Part shown: one piece after another, positions 45,019-53,898 of the stretch
Position numbering within the stretch: position 1 is the first letter of the stretch
Layout: every line of letters begins with the position of its first letter
DNA from: Clostridium gelidum
Lineage (GTDB): Bacteria; Bacillota; Clostridia; Clostridiales; Clostridiaceae
Assembly (NCBI RefSeq): GCF_019977655.1
Contig: NZ_AP024849.1
Location: 3,257,001 to 3,321,000 of the forward strand
DNA length: 64,000 nucleotides
Reading direction: 5' to 3'
Program-made: the position numbers and the translations under genes
The notes under the pieces: model-generated
Seen by the model: the letters and a program-made list of their open reading frames with translations, nothing else
Databases searched by the model: none
What the model was told of the DNA's origin: nothing

Positions 45019-45390
45019 TTAGACAACATCTTTAACGCTTATTTCTAATACAATTGAGTTTTCATCTTTATTTTTATTTATAATGTAATCACTTATATTA
45101 TAATTTTCTAATTTTGATATTTCATTTAATAGCTCTTCCTTATTGCCTTCTATTTTTATTTTTACATACCATTTTTCATTAATCTCATTTGCAGATAAAA
45201 TGGTCTTTTCTTTCAAACAATTTAACTCCTCATTAAATTCTTTTAAAGTTTTATGATTATATATAATCTTTTGTGCATTGTTGTATACTTTGATATTTTT
45301 TCCTTTATCAATTTTAATTATATAAAAAACTTGTACAATAGCCAATACAATCATTACTATTATAACTATATATTTATACAATTTATTCAT
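45019..45390 (-). CDS. PilO-like membrane protein of pilus operon
   Basis: 123 residues with one N-terminal membrane helix (about 6-25) and a small soluble alpha/beta domain (WYVKIKIEGNKEELLNEISK). Topology and place after the PilN-like gene fit a short PilO/GspM-type protein. 8-nt overlap with the upstream gene. Confidence 0.6.
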   Translation of the reverse strand: MNKLYKYIVIIVMIVLAIVQVFYIIKIDKGKNIKVYNNAQKIIYNHKTLKEFNEELNCLKEKTILSANEINEKWYVKIKIEGNKEELLNEISKLENYNISDYIINKNKDENSIVLEISVKDVV

Positions 45391-45799
45391 TTAAGCTTAC
45401 TCCTAGCTTATATTTTCCATTGCTATTTAGATTTACATCACTAATCTTTATTAAACTATTTAAACTAAGCTCATCAATTTTATCTATATCATTTACAACA
45501 ACTTCACCATTATTATTAGCTATATATGCCTCTTCAACTTCATCTTTAAGCATGTTTTCTATCCATATTTTTATGTCATTTGAATTGATTTTATTTGGTC
45601 TACTATCATATATAGCACTTTTATTATCTATAGGCTTTTCCTTAATTTCACTCATACTTTTAGTTGTAAATGGAATCAAAAGTAAATTTATTATTAGAAA
45701 TAGTGTAAATATCCTATTTTCTGTTTTATTTTTATTTACTTCTATTTTGTCATAAAATTTTTCTGGAATGAAATCTTTGTTTTTCATATATTTTTTCAT
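45383..45799 (-). CDS. PilN-like membrane protein of pilus operon
   Basis: 138 residues: cytoplasmic N-terminus with DFIPEKFYDKIE (PilN-like start), membrane helix about 29-45, then an extracytoplasmic domain. It lies between the PilM-like and PilO-like genes and overlaps both. Family assignment is from topology and order. Confidence 0.6.
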   Translation of the reverse strand: MKKYMKNKDFIPEKFYDKIEVNKNKTENRIFTLFLIINLLLIPFTTKSMSEIKEKPIDNKSAIYDSRPNKINSNDIKIWIENMLKDEVEEAYIANNNGEVVVNDIDKIDELSLNSLIKISDVNLNSNGKYKLGVSLNE

Positions 45800-46412
45800 T
45801 GATTAACTCTCCTATATTGATTTTTATTATGTTGAATTTATTTGTAAGCGCTAAATCTCCAAGTGAAGTATCAACGTACATTTCTCCAAAATCATTATTT
45901 TGAACTATTTTATCCAAAACTATTTCTTTATCTTTTTCTATATAATTGTAATAAAATAATCCTCCTTTAAATGATATGTAATAATAATGTTCATTGAATT
46001 TTATAAGAACTTTACAATTAAAAATATTATTCTTTAGAATTTTCATCATTACTTCTTTAACTATAATTTGAATTGGTTTAACTTCTATATTTTTTGCTCT
46101 TTCAGATATCTTCTCTATTCTTTTAGCACCCTTTATATAATATATAAAAATCGAATTATTACTTTTCTCAAAATTATATAATATATCTCCATTTTGTGGA
46201 AAATCATTATTGATCTTATACTCTATAAAATCATACATTTTGCTTCTTTTGAGCTCACTTTCAAACTGTTTTACATAAAGTTCTTCTTCGAGTATTACTA
46301 TTTTTATATTAGATTTTAACAAATTATTTATCTCATTAACTTTATCAAAATCATATTCTTCTTCATTATAAATAAATGAGTTTTTCTTTATAATAACTAT
46401 AGATTTTTTCAT
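45750..46412 (-). CDS. PilM/GspL-like cytoplasmic protein of pilus operon
   Basis: 220 residues, soluble, mixed alpha/beta, with KMYDFIEYKINNDFPQNGD (like the PilM segment that binds PilN). No clear actin-type ATP motif. The ATG at 46412 has AAGGAGA upstream; the frame extends to 46442. Role inferred from the PilM-N-O order. Confidence 0.55.
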   Translation of the reverse strand: MKKSIVIIKKNSFIYNEEEYDFDKVNEINNLLKSNIKIVILEEELYVKQFESELKRSKMYDFIEYKINNDFPQNGDILYNFEKSNNSIFIYYIKGAKRIEKISERAKNIEVKPIQIIVKEVMMKILKNNIFNCKVLIKFNEHYYYISFKGGLFYYNYIEKDKEIVLDKIVQNNDFGEMYVDTSLGDLALTNKFNIIKINIGELINEKIYEKQRFHSRKIL

Positions 46413-46444
46413 TTTTAATTTTCTCCTTAAGCGAAAATACATTT

Positions 46445-46870
46445 TTATTCTGAATTATTTTCAAATTTATATGTTGGAACTAGAATTATTTTTTCATTTC
46501 TAAGAATATATGTTATTTCTCTTCTTCTTTTCTTTTTCTTATCTTTATTAGTTGTTAAAAAAATTTTATCATAGTCTTTATCATACTTAAAGCTATTATC
46601 TTCTATCTTATTATCAACCTCTTTTGGAAATGTATCCTCTTTATCATCCCTTAACTCCTCTGCTCTTTTTTCATTAAGTTCTTTCATAAACTTATTAAGA
46701 ATTACTTCTTCATCTTTATCTAAATCATATATATCTTTATCAAAGTTATATAGAGTGGCTATTTCATTATTATTTCTCATCATCTTATACAAAAAACATC
46801 CAAGCATACTCATTAAAGATAGTATTATTACTGTACTTATTAAAACTGTAGCTTTCTTCTTTAAATACAT
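46445..46870 (-). CDS. PilX/GspK-like minor pilin-associated protein
   Basis: 141 residues: N-terminal membrane helix (TVLISTVIILSLMSMLGCFLY) preceded by a short basic leader as in pseudopilins, then a strongly charged soluble domain (Lys/Asp/Glu). No typical G-F cleavage motif. Overlaps the upstream prepilin gene by 10 nt. Confidence 0.5.
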   Translation of the reverse strand: MYLKKKATVLISTVIILSLMSMLGCFLYKMMRNNNEIATLYNFDKDIYDLDKDEEVILNKFMKELNEKRAEELRDDKEDTFPKEVDNKIEDNSFKYDKDYDKIFLTTNKDKKKKRRREITYILRNEKIILVPTYKFENNSE

Positions 46871-47343
46871 TTAATAAATTCCTTTCCCTCTTTATCATGT
46901 ATTATTAAATAAATTAGTTTTCCTTTCTTCTTAACTTCAAGATAATTTATATTTTGAATCATAGTAGGTATCGGACCAGATTCAGTATATTTTGCAACAA
47001 TGTCCCCATTATAAGATTTAATCACTATGTCTGACTTACCTGATTTATTATCCATTAAAAATAAAATATATCTATCATCTACTACTATGTTTTCAAGTCC
47101 TATATCAGGTATAATATTATCTAAATTTATATAGAAATTTTGATAGTTGTTATATTTAATAGTTAGCTTTGTTGCTTCTATATAGGACTTATACATTAAC
47201 ACAAATAAATTTATTCCATCTGCTAAGATCATTGTTGTCAAAAAAATATATACTAAAGATTCAATAATCGTAAATCCTCTTTTTTTCTTTGAAGTAATAT
47301 ACTTTTTAAATCTCATCCATCCACCAACTTTTAGTGAATTCAT
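46861..47343 (-). CDS. type IV prepilin-like protein
   Basis: 160 residues. KKRGFTIIESLVYIFLTTMI is a classic prepilin peptidase site: Gly at the cleavage point, Phe+1, Glu+5, then a hydrophobic helix. The N-terminal leader is about 20 residues. It overlaps the preceding pseudopilin gene by 38 nt in a different frame. Confidence 0.8.
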   Translation of the reverse strand: MNSLKVGGWMRFKKYITSKKKRGFTIIESLVYIFLTTMILADGINLFVLMYKSYIEATKLTIKYNNYQNFYINLDNIIPDIGLENIVVDDRYILFLMDNKSGKSDIVIKSYNGDIVAKYTESGPIPTMIQNINYLEVKKKGKLIYLIIHDKEGKEFIKCI

Positions 47344-47734
47344 TTTCTATGTTTACTTCGCTTTTTTCGATTTTAATATTTGCTTGAATCTTTAATTTTA
47401 ATCCTATACTATCTTCTCCAAGATTAATTACCTCAATATCGCCTCCACGTTCAAGCTCTGTAATACTCGTATCAAGTAATCTTTTTGAGAAATCACTATC
47501 ATATTTAAATCCTACTTTCTCATGGCTTAATAATTCTTCAATTTCTTTTTTAGACATATTATATTTAAATTCATTGGTTAAATTATATAAATCTCTATTA
47601 ACTTCCTCGAGTAAAATTCTTTCTTTTAAGACATCTGTATTTTGTATGCTTGCACTTATAATAAAGGTAGTAGTTAATGTCAAAATCATAATTGAAGCTA
47701 CAACCTCAATCAAAATGCTTCCTTGCTTCTTCAT
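47306..47734 (-). CDS. pseudopilin-like protein
   Basis: 142 residues. KKQGSILIEVVASIMILTLT has the prepilin features Gly/Ser cleavage and Glu+5 followed by a membrane helix. The remainder is a soluble domain. Overlaps neighbours on both sides, indicating tight coupling. Confidence 0.75.
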   Translation of the reverse strand: MKKQGSILIEVVASIMILTLTTTFIISASIQNTDVLKERILLEEVNRDLYNLTNEFKYNMSKKEIEELLSHEKVGFKYDSDFSKRLLDTSITELERGGDIEVINLGEDSIGLKLKIQANIKIEKSEVNIENEFTKSWWMDEI

Positions 47735-48177
47735 AAAAAATCACCATCTTTAATAACAATTAAATCTACTCCAACACCAATTGTTATCTCTTGTCTCTGC
47801 CCATATTTATCTATAAGTTTTATTGTATTACCTTGTGCTATTTTTCCACTCGGAGTTATAAATACACTTATATCATTATTAATTATTTTTATTTCTTCAG
47901 GCAATTTTATTATCTTTTCTATATTGTCCTCTCCTTCTATAAAACGGATTTCATTTTCTCTATACTTTACAGTTATTTTTCCATATTTATTTTTCTCCAT
48001 GCAAACTGCTTTTCCATAGGAAAGTATATTTTGTATTTCATAAACACATTCTGTATTTTCCATATCATGTGATAAAGTACTTCCTAATTTACTTAGTGAT
48101 AAGCCTACACTAAGTAAAATACTTAGTATAAATATACTGACTACCGTTTCTATTAATGTAAATCCATAGTTCTTCAT
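47731..48177 (-). CDS. type II/IV prepilin-like protein
   Basis: 148 residues. MKNYGFTLIETVVSIFILSI is a textbook prepilin N-terminus (short leader, G-F, T-L-I-E). The C-terminal domain resembles GspH-type pseudopilins (KITVKYRENEIRF). 4-nt overlap with the next gene. Confidence 0.85.
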   Translation of the reverse strand: MKNYGFTLIETVVSIFILSILLSVGLSLSKLGSTLSHDMENTECVYEIQNILSYGKAVCMEKNKYGKITVKYRENEIRFIEGEDNIEKIIKLPEEIKIINNDISVFITPSGKIAQGNTIKLIDKYGQRQEITIGVGVDLIVIKDGDFL

Positions 48178-49319
48178 TATCTCATTCCACTTTTTAAGTT
48201 ATTAAATAATGGAAGTACAAATCCTAGCAAAAATAGAACAATAAAAATAGCCATTATGACTACAAAAGTTGGACTTATGAATCCAAGATATTTCTTTATT
48301 TGTTCGAACAATTTATATTCTAAACTATTGGATAGCTCTTTAAAGCCTTCTTCTATAGTTCCACTTTCTTCTCTTATTTTTATAATTGCCAATGTATATT
48401 TTGAGAATAGTCTACTTTTTTCCAATGCTTCTGTAAGTGTACTTCCCTTTAAAATGCTTATATTTATTTCTTTTATCTTCTTTCTTAAATACGGATAACT
48501 CATGCTATTTTCACAATATTCAAGAGCCTGTGAAATATTTATTCCTGTACTAGTTATTATTGAAAAAAGTAAAACCATAATATACTCAAAAAAAGATTTT
48601 ACTATATTTATTTTTGTAAACCTCTCAATATTAATTTTCTTAAAAAGACACTTTATAAGTATTATCGATATTAATCCCCATGAAATCATAGTTATAGTTG
48701 TAAGTAATGGATTGTTTTTTAAAGTACTATTTATATCATATAAAAGTTTACAGTTTGCAGGTAACTCAATATTCATAGACTTATAAATTTCACAAAAGCT
48801 AGGAATCACTTTGTTTACTAAAAATATAATTAATATTATCATTGATACTAATATAAATATTGGATAAGCACTTGCATTTTTAATTTCCTTTTTAATAAAG
48901 AGCGATTTCTCGTAATAAATATTTAATCCTTTTAATACCTCATATAATTTACCAGTGTTTTCACCTATAGAAATTATTCCTATAAAAAATTCAGGATATA
49001 ATTCTTTAAATTGTGAAAATCCTTCCGATAAACTTTTCCCTTGCTTTATAAGCACCAAAACTTTCAACATACTCTTTCTATATGTTTTATTCGGCAAAGT
49101 ATCCGCAACTAATTCTAATGCTGTAGTTATCGGTATTCCATCCTTATAAATTTGTGCTAAATTACTTGCAATTAATAATAATTGTTCTTCATTTACTTTA
49201 GATTTAAATTGTAGTCCTAATGTTATATTGTGAAAACTAAAACTCTCAAGTACTTTACTCATATCAAAGTTTAATTTAGATTTTACATTGATTTTATTTC
49301 TAATATTACTACTATTCAT
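48177..49319 (-). CDS. PilC/GspF-type inner membrane platform protein
   Basis: 380 residues with two GspF repeats: LIASNLAQIYKDGIPITTALELVADTLPN and a second with STGINISQALEYCENSMSYP; three membrane helices (about 150-172, 200-222, 355-375). It anchors the assembly ATPase and pseudopilus. Adjacent to the broken ATPase gene, so the system may be non-functional unless the ATPase is supplied elsewhere. Confidence 0.85.
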   Translation of the reverse strand: MNSSNIRNKINVKSKLNFDMSKVLESFSFHNITLGLQFKSKVNEEQLLLIASNLAQIYKDGIPITTALELVADTLPNKTYRKSMLKVLVLIKQGKSLSEGFSQFKELYPEFFIGIISIGENTGKLYEVLKGLNIYYEKSLFIKKEIKNASAYPIFILVSMIILIIFLVNKVIPSFCEIYKSMNIELPANCKLLYDINSTLKNNPLLTTITMISWGLISIILIKCLFKKINIERFTKINIVKSFFEYIMVLLFSIITSTGINISQALEYCENSMSYPYLRKKIKEINISILKGSTLTEALEKSRLFSKYTLAIIKIREESGTIEEGFKELSNSLEYKLFEQIKKYLGFISPTFVVIMAIFIVLFLLGFVLPLFNNLKSGMR

Positions 49320-50013
49320 TTAGTCTTTCTCCCTCAATAAACTCCAAATAATCATTGTTAGATATTTGCCCTTTAAATAACAAGTTTTCTAAGTCATATT
49401 TCATATTCTTATTTGATAAATATGTACTGTCTTCATATAATTCCTCTATATTTTTCTTGTTTTTATCTTGCAAAAAATAAACAGCACTTACAATTTGTCT
49501 ACCTGCATAACCAGAAAAGTTACAAACTTTACATCCACATTTCTTATATATTGTTCTTTCATTAATTGAATTTTTATAATCTATCTCTTTGCATTTATTA
49601 CACAAAGTTTTTATCAATCTTTGTGATATTATGCCAACTAATGCATCACTTAATAAATAAGGTTTAATTCCCATGCTCTCTAATCGTAAGTAAACTTCTC
49701 TTGCTGACTTACAATGAATTGTGCTATACACCTTATGACCTGTAATTGAAGCCTTTACAGCCATGTCTGCTGTTTCTTCATCTCTTATCTCCCCAATCAT
49801 AATAACATCAGGATCTTGCCTTAAAATGCTTCTAAGTCCATTTGAAAAGGTTATGTCTAATTTATTATTTAAACTCATTTGGTTAATATTCTCCATAACA
49901 ATTTCAACGGGATCTTCAAGAGTCGTAATATTCAAGGATTTTGAATCAATTTCCTTTAACATAGTATATAAAGTTGTACTTTTACCAGATCCAGTTCCAC
50001 CATTTATAAAAGC
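49312..50013 (-). pseudogene. PilB/GspE assembly ATPase, 5' truncated
   Basis: The frame runs from FINGGTGSGKSTTLYTMLKE (Walker A, 50010 region) through ITTLEDPVEIVMENINQM, LRQDPDVIMIGEIRDEETAD (Walker B) and TGHKVYSTIHCKSA to CNKCKEIDY/CKVC (zinc motif). The N-terminal half (about 150-250 residues upstream of Walker A) is absent: sequence similarity ends abruptly near 50013. An ORF call beginning at the internal ATG 49962 loses Walker A. The break is a recombination or deletion junction. Confidence 0.85.
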
Positions 50014-50274
50014 GCAACATTTAAAGAAGTATTTGCTTCATATACTATCAGTTACAGAGAATTTTTAATTGAAAATTTGCCTGAAGATACAATTGCAAAT
50101 AAAATTCGTAAAATTAGATATCTTAATGGGTTATCGCAAATGGAATTTGCCAAAAAGATAGGTAAAATAGACATTACTGTTTCACAGTGGGAAAGAGAAC
50201 TATTTAAACCTAACATAACTTCTAAAACCTTAATCATAAAAATATTTAATCTTCCTAAAAATTATTTTGATTAA
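50014..50274 (+). pseudogene. XRE-type HTH protein, 5' truncated
   Basis: The open frame reads TFKEVFASYTISYREFLIEN then IRKIRYLNGLSQMEFAKKIG, with KIDITVSQWERELFKPNI forming the HTH. Upstream the frame runs straight into antisense of the truncated ATPase gene, so the natural start is missing; TTG at 50077 is a weak fallback. The two genes were cut at the same point near 50010-50020. Confidence 0.65.
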
Positions 50275-50811
50275 ATATTATATATAATGAAGACAAAATT
50301 TAATATGATTGAATTATATATCCTCTATGAGTATTATCTTCAACTTATAGCAATAATATACATGAAGAAGTTTTTTATTAGACTGTATTTTAAAACAATG
50401 TTGATTTTTATATAAGAAATTTTATTTTATAGGGACCTACTATGTAGATATGACGTAGTAAATTATAAAAATGCTCTTTGAAAATTGAATAATACGATTT
50501 TTACAAAATATGCTAGAATTAATGCAGAATAGTAAAATATTATGCATGGTTTTTTGTTTTCCACACTGGGCTTTTGTGCATTTTCTTTTCAATTTCTATG
50601 ATAGATTGAATAACAATGAAGATATCACCTCTGTCGTTCCATTAGCAATAGACTCCAATTCCTTTTCTTTTTTTAAAATTAAAAGAAAGAAGAGAACGCA
50701 TAGCCTTATTAATTATTATAATCTTCCATCATCATTGACATGGTAAATTGGTAGGAATAAAAGTAAATAACAAAATATATACCAATATGCTTAAAAGGAG
50801 GGAAAAATACA
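50275..50811. other. non-coding stretch with boxA-like sequence
   Basis: Holds ATGCTCTTTGAAAATTGAAT at 50471-50490, which resembles the boxA region of clostridial rRNA leaders, preceded by a small hairpin (TACTATGT...ACGTAGTA) near 50430-50460. A 78-codon open frame at 50510-50746 lacks a ribosome binding site and looks spurious. Confidence 0.4.
50484..50509. repeat. inverted repeat, left arm
   Basis: ATTGAATAATACGATTTTTA is present in inverse orientation, with one base missing, at 52421-52445. The arms bracket the small ORF, the TetR gene and the hydrolase gene. Confidence 0.55.
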
Positions 50812-50913
50812 TTGTCTAAAAAGTACAAGAAGAAACCAAAAGTAAAGGAAGAACTTGATCCGATTTCTAGAATGCTGGTATTACAAGTTCATCCATATCA
50901 TGTATCACCCTAG
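50812..50913 (+). CDS. 33-residue basic peptide ORF (TTG start)
   Basis: AAAAGGAGGG lies 8 nt before a TTG that opens MSKKYKKKPKVKEELDPISR and ends VHPYHVSP. The Lys-rich start and strong ribosome binding site argue for translation, but it may be the remnant of a longer gene. No family recognised. Confidence 0.35.
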   Translation: MSKKYKKKPKVKEELDPISRMLVLQVHPYHVSP

Positions 50914-50928
50914 ATCTCAATTGTGCAA

Positions 50929-51549
50929 TCACTTAATATTATTTTCAATTATATCGAGTGGACTTTTAAGCACAGTGTAGCTTATTAAGTCTGCCAATTC
51001 TTCTGGAGAAAGGTTAATATCTGATTGAATCCAGTGTATTATCATGGCAAGATTACCATTAATAACACTCTCAATGATATATTCTTTTTTTAACAATTCT
51101 TTACCTTTTGCTGTCATAAGAACAGAATGAAACCTCTGGGTAAAATTATTCCTCATCGCCCTTTGGAAAGACTCTCTAAAATTGGGATGACTATGAGGAC
51201 TCATAAGAATTTTGAACAATTTTTTATTTTCAACAATATAATTAAATATAGGTTTAAAATATTGAGCAAATTCGTTATCTTTTCGCGAATAATAAAAATA
51301 ATTAACTTCTTTATCAAGTTTAGCAAGGGCGTCTAATTGCTCATTTTCAATTGATGTGACAAGATCCTCCAAATCCATATAGTGAAGATAAAAGGTGCCA
51401 CGGTTTATTCCAGCAGATTCAGTCAAAGACTTGATATAAATCTGTTCAAGTTGCTTTTTAGCATATAAATCCAGAAAGGCCTTTATAATTTTCTGACGAG
51501 TGCGATGCATTTTTGTAGAATCAATATTTGTATTCATTGGTACCTCCAT
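50929..51549 (-). CDS. TetR-family regulator
   Basis: 206 residues. HRTRQKIIKAFLDLYAKKQL and SLTESAGINRGTFYLHYMDLEDL form the TetR HTH; the C-terminal ligand domain follows. It is divergent from the 228-residue gene, with about 130 bp between the starts, so it probably represses that gene and itself. Confidence 0.88.
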   Translation of the reverse strand: MEVPMNTNIDSTKMHRTRQKIIKAFLDLYAKKQLEQIYIKSLTESAGINRGTFYLHYMDLEDLVTSIENEQLDALAKLDKEVNYFYYSRKDNEFAQYFKPIFNYIVENKKLFKILMSPHSHPNFRESFQRAMRNNFTQRFHSVLMTAKGKELLKKEYIIESVINGNLAMIIHWIQSDINLSPEELADLISYTVLKSPLDIIENNIK

Positions 51550-51683
51550 AAATATTTTTTCGTTAATTCAACATATTCAAATTTAGTGTTCATTGATTAT
51601 GAAGAATTTCGTAATATAATATAAGTATAAAACAACATAGTGTTGCTTTCAATTTAGTTTATAATAAATGGAGGTAGAAAGTT

Positions 51684-52370
51684 ATGAATACTACAAAAAA
51701 TTCACCCTATTCAGCTACTGCTTATATTGGCGAGGAATGCCTGACTGATCAAGATATTCAGAATATAGAATTAGTGAGGGCTCGCAGATCACTTGCTTTT
51801 TTGAAGAACAAAATTGGTAATGATGCAATGGTAACCCTAATAGAGGAAGAACTTAACGCAGCTACCATTCAAACTGAAAAATGGGCTAACGAGTCAAATG
51901 GAGAATGGAAGTCCGGATTTGTCGTGATGGAAATGCCAGGAGTGAGTGCAGAACAATTCCATTCCTGGTTCATTGGTATGATGGAAAGAAATGAAGGGAG
52001 TGCATTAGGTGTCGCCCATCCCGATCACTATCTCAATCGCATGTTGCCAGATGGACGAGGTGAGGTGATTGAAAACTTAGGAGAATTCGAATATCCGTGG
52101 CATATGTTCTTGAATTTTACTGCTATCGATTCTACAATACCAGTTCTAGCAGATAAAGACTACCCAATTGGTTTTGCTGCAATTGTAAAAAGCACAAACG
52201 GAAAAATAATTGCTTACGCATTACATGAACTGCGCGACCACAAAGACGGAATGCAGGCAAAATTAGCTATAATTTTACCTAAAGCCGCACCAGACACCCT
52301 TATACGTGGGCATTTAAATCACTTCTCTATTGAATTTAGAAATTGGTATAATGCCATGTCCGTAAAATAG
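51684..52370 (+). CDS. putative PhlG/phloretin-hydrolase-like C-C hydrolase
   Basis: 228 residues, soluble. VVMEMPGVSAEQFHSWFIGM, GVAHPDHYLNRMLPDGRGEV and, near the C-terminus, RGHLNHFSIEFRNWYN resemble the zinc-binding DAPG/phloretin hydrolase family (an early His, a Glu and a late H-x3-E-type pair). These enzymes cleave C-C bonds of acyl-phloroglucinols. It is somewhat shorter than PhlG. If correct, the locus would detoxify or consume a plant or bacterial phenolic. Base use is richer in G+C than neighbours, suggesting transfer. The assignment is tentative. Confidence 0.5.
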   Translation: MNTTKNSPYSATAYIGEECLTDQDIQNIELVRARRSLAFLKNKIGNDAMVTLIEEELNAATIQTEKWANESNGEWKSGFVVMEMPGVSAEQFHSWFIGMMERNEGSALGVAHPDHYLNRMLPDGRGEVIENLGEFEYPWHMFLNFTAIDSTIPVLADKDYPIGFAAIVKSTNGKIIAYALHELRDHKDGMQAKLAIILPKAAPDTLIRGHLNHFSIEFRNWYNAMSVK

Positions 52371-52420
52371 AAAATAGTTGCATATTATTCATAAATTATG
52401 AATCAATAAAAATAAATAGC

Positions 52421-52470
52421 AAATTGTAAAATCGTATTATTCAATAGATTGAATTTGCGATTTTTTTGTT
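52421..52470 (+). terminator. terminator of hydrolase gene and inverted repeat, right arm
   Basis: GCAAATT and AATTTGC form the stem ends, followed by GATTTTTTTG. Its first part (52421-52445) is the inverse of 50484-50509. Confidence 0.55.
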
Positions 52471-52624
52471 GCGTAATACTACTCATTATGTACATTTTTT
52501 AATCTGATTTTATTATAAAATTCTTTTTTTTAAATTGCACGCAAATTACCATTTTAAATTAACATTCATTTAAAACATATCCTAATATTAATCCAAATAT
52601 AAAAATATTCTTCCCTCCTCGCGA

Positions 52625-52658
52625 AACAAGAGCACTAAAATCAATCAGTGCTCTTGTT
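52625..52658 (-). terminator. hairpin overlapping the end of the XRE gene
   Basis: AACAAGAGCACT and AGTGCTCTTGTT form a 12-bp perfect stem that spans the stop codon at 52641. There is no strong T tract. Confidence 0.5.
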
Positions 52659-52859
52659 ATTTGGTTCATATTTTAATATATCTGTAAGATCACATTCTAA
52701 AACTTCACATATTTTATCAAGATGTTCTAAATTAACTCTCTCAACTAATTCATTATAAAGCTCAGATATAGTATTAGGTCTTATTCCAGTTTTTCTAGCT
52801 AAATCAGCTTGACTCCATCTTTTCTCCCCTAATACTCTAGATAAATAAATTCTTATCAT
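52641..52859 (-). CDS. small XRE/Cro-type regulator
   Basis: 72 residues. KRWSQADLARKTGIRPNTIS is the HTH and ICEVLECDLTDILKYE the standard Cro/CI C-terminus. The start at 52859 follows TAGGAG; 52868 is an alternative. Upstream at 52924-52968 CCCAATAAC is mirrored by GTTATTGGG, a possible operator. Confidence 0.82.
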   Translation of the reverse strand: MIRIYLSRVLGEKRWSQADLARKTGIRPNTISELYNELVERVNLEHLDKICEVLECDLTDILKYEPNNKSTD

Positions 52860-53052
52860 ATGTAACATCTCCTATATCGGGGATTAGAATTTTTACTATA
52901 TCAATAAGTTTTAATGTACTTTACCCAATAACAAATATTGATATAAACTATCGTATTACGTTATTGGGCAGTTTCTAAGAAAACTCTAAATTTTCACTTT
53001 CATTTTAACACAAATTATAATTTTTATAATATTTTGTTAGATAATATCAATT

Positions 53053-53286
53053 CTAGTTAAGAATAAATTTACTTATGGTATTAAACATTTTTACTTCCAC
53101 ATTTTTATCTTCTCTAGCTTTTTTAAATATTACTTCTAAATTATTTTTATTATATAATTCATGATAATTCTGTTGTAAATATCTATCTACTGCATTAATT
53201 AAATTTTTTTCACTATTCTCGCATTTCATATGTTCTCTAAAATAAGACTGTATTTCAGAAAAATCATTTTCTACTTCTTTTACCAT
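53053..53286 (-). CDS. hypothetical protein in LexA-like operon
   Basis: 77 residues, helical, acidic start and basic end; no motif. GGGAGG lies before ATG. It follows the LexA-like gene by 10 nt, so probably the same transcript. Confidence 0.5.
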   Translation of the reverse strand: MVKEVENDFSEIQSYFREHMKCENSEKNLINAVDRYLQQNYHELYNKNNLEVIFKKAREDKNVEVKMFNTISKFILN

Positions 53287-53296
53287 AAGTACCTCC

Positions 53297-53509
53297 CTAA
53301 CTTATTTTTTGTATTCTTATACTTCTACTACATCCCTTTTCTTTCAATATATATCCTTCTTTTTCTAATCTATTTATATATCCCTGTATTGTAGATGTTG
53401 AAGATATTCCTGCAAGTTCACATATTTCTTTAACTGTTGGTGGTATACTCTTCTTTTCAATATAGTTCTTAATAATATTAAATATTTCTTTTTGTTTCTC
53501 GGTTAGCAT
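53297..53509 (-). CDS. LexA DNA-binding-domain-only protein
   Basis: 70 residues. MLTEKQKEIFNIIKNYIEKK, IPPTVKEICELAGISSTSTI and YINRLEKEGYILKEKG match the LexA N-terminal winged helix, but the protease domain with its Ser/Lys dyad is missing and the gene ends cleanly. It could compete with or replace LexA at SOS boxes without RecA-triggered cleavage. GGGGTGA lies before ATG. Confidence 0.75.
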   Translation of the reverse strand: MLTEKQKEIFNIIKNYIEKKSIPPTVKEICELAGISSTSTIQGYINRLEKEGYILKEKGCSRSIRIQKIS

Positions 53510-53521
53510 TTGATCACCCCA

Positions 53522-53881
53522 CTATCTTATGTCTAATATTTTCTTTAAGTACTCAGATTTGATTTCAAGAAAAGCATCTATATTCAATACACAAAGCTTT
53601 ATTCTATTTGTTGTTGCATCTATCTTAATATTGCACTTTTCTGGTAATATATTTTTTTGTTTAAAATCTATATATACACCTTCCTCTTCAATAGTTTTAT
53701 GGTTTATTAATGCTTCCTTTAAAATCTTCAGATCAAGTAAAAATTGAAATCCAACTTCATATATTCCAAAACTTGCATAACTACTTTGGCATACAACTGT
53801 ACACTCATATTCATTTGTTTTTATATTACATTTATTTTCATTAGTATAGAAAAGACATTTTGCTTCATTAAAAAGACACAT
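53522..53881 (-). CDS. Cys-rich hypothetical protein, first gene of LexA-like operon
   Basis: 119 residues. Five Cys in the first 31 residues (MCLFNEAKCLF... NKCNI...YECTVVCQSS) suggest metal binding or redox sensing; the rest is alpha/beta. GGAGGG lies before ATG. It is preceded by two SOS-like palindromes. Confidence 0.55.
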   Translation of the reverse strand: MCLFNEAKCLFYTNENKCNIKTNEYECTVVCQSSYASFGIYEVGFQFLLDLKILKEALINHKTIEEEGVYIDFKQKNILPEKCNIKIDATTNRIKLCVLNIDAFLEIKSEYLKKILDIR

Positions 53882-53898
53882 AGTAGCCCTCCATACAT

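Noticed and set aside
49312..49962. Accepting the 216-codon frame as a complete small ATPase
   Set aside because: Walker A lies upstream of its ATG in the same frame, and the family's N-terminal half is missing, so the gene is truncated.
50471..50490. boxA-like sequence considered as evidence of a nearby rRNA operon
   Set aside because: No 16S, 23S, 5S or tRNA sequence is present around it; the motif alone is too short.
50510..50746. Plus-strand open frame of 78 codons
   Set aside because: No ribosome binding site, odd composition with many Phe/Ser/Asn and no motif; it lies in a non-coding leader-like stretch.
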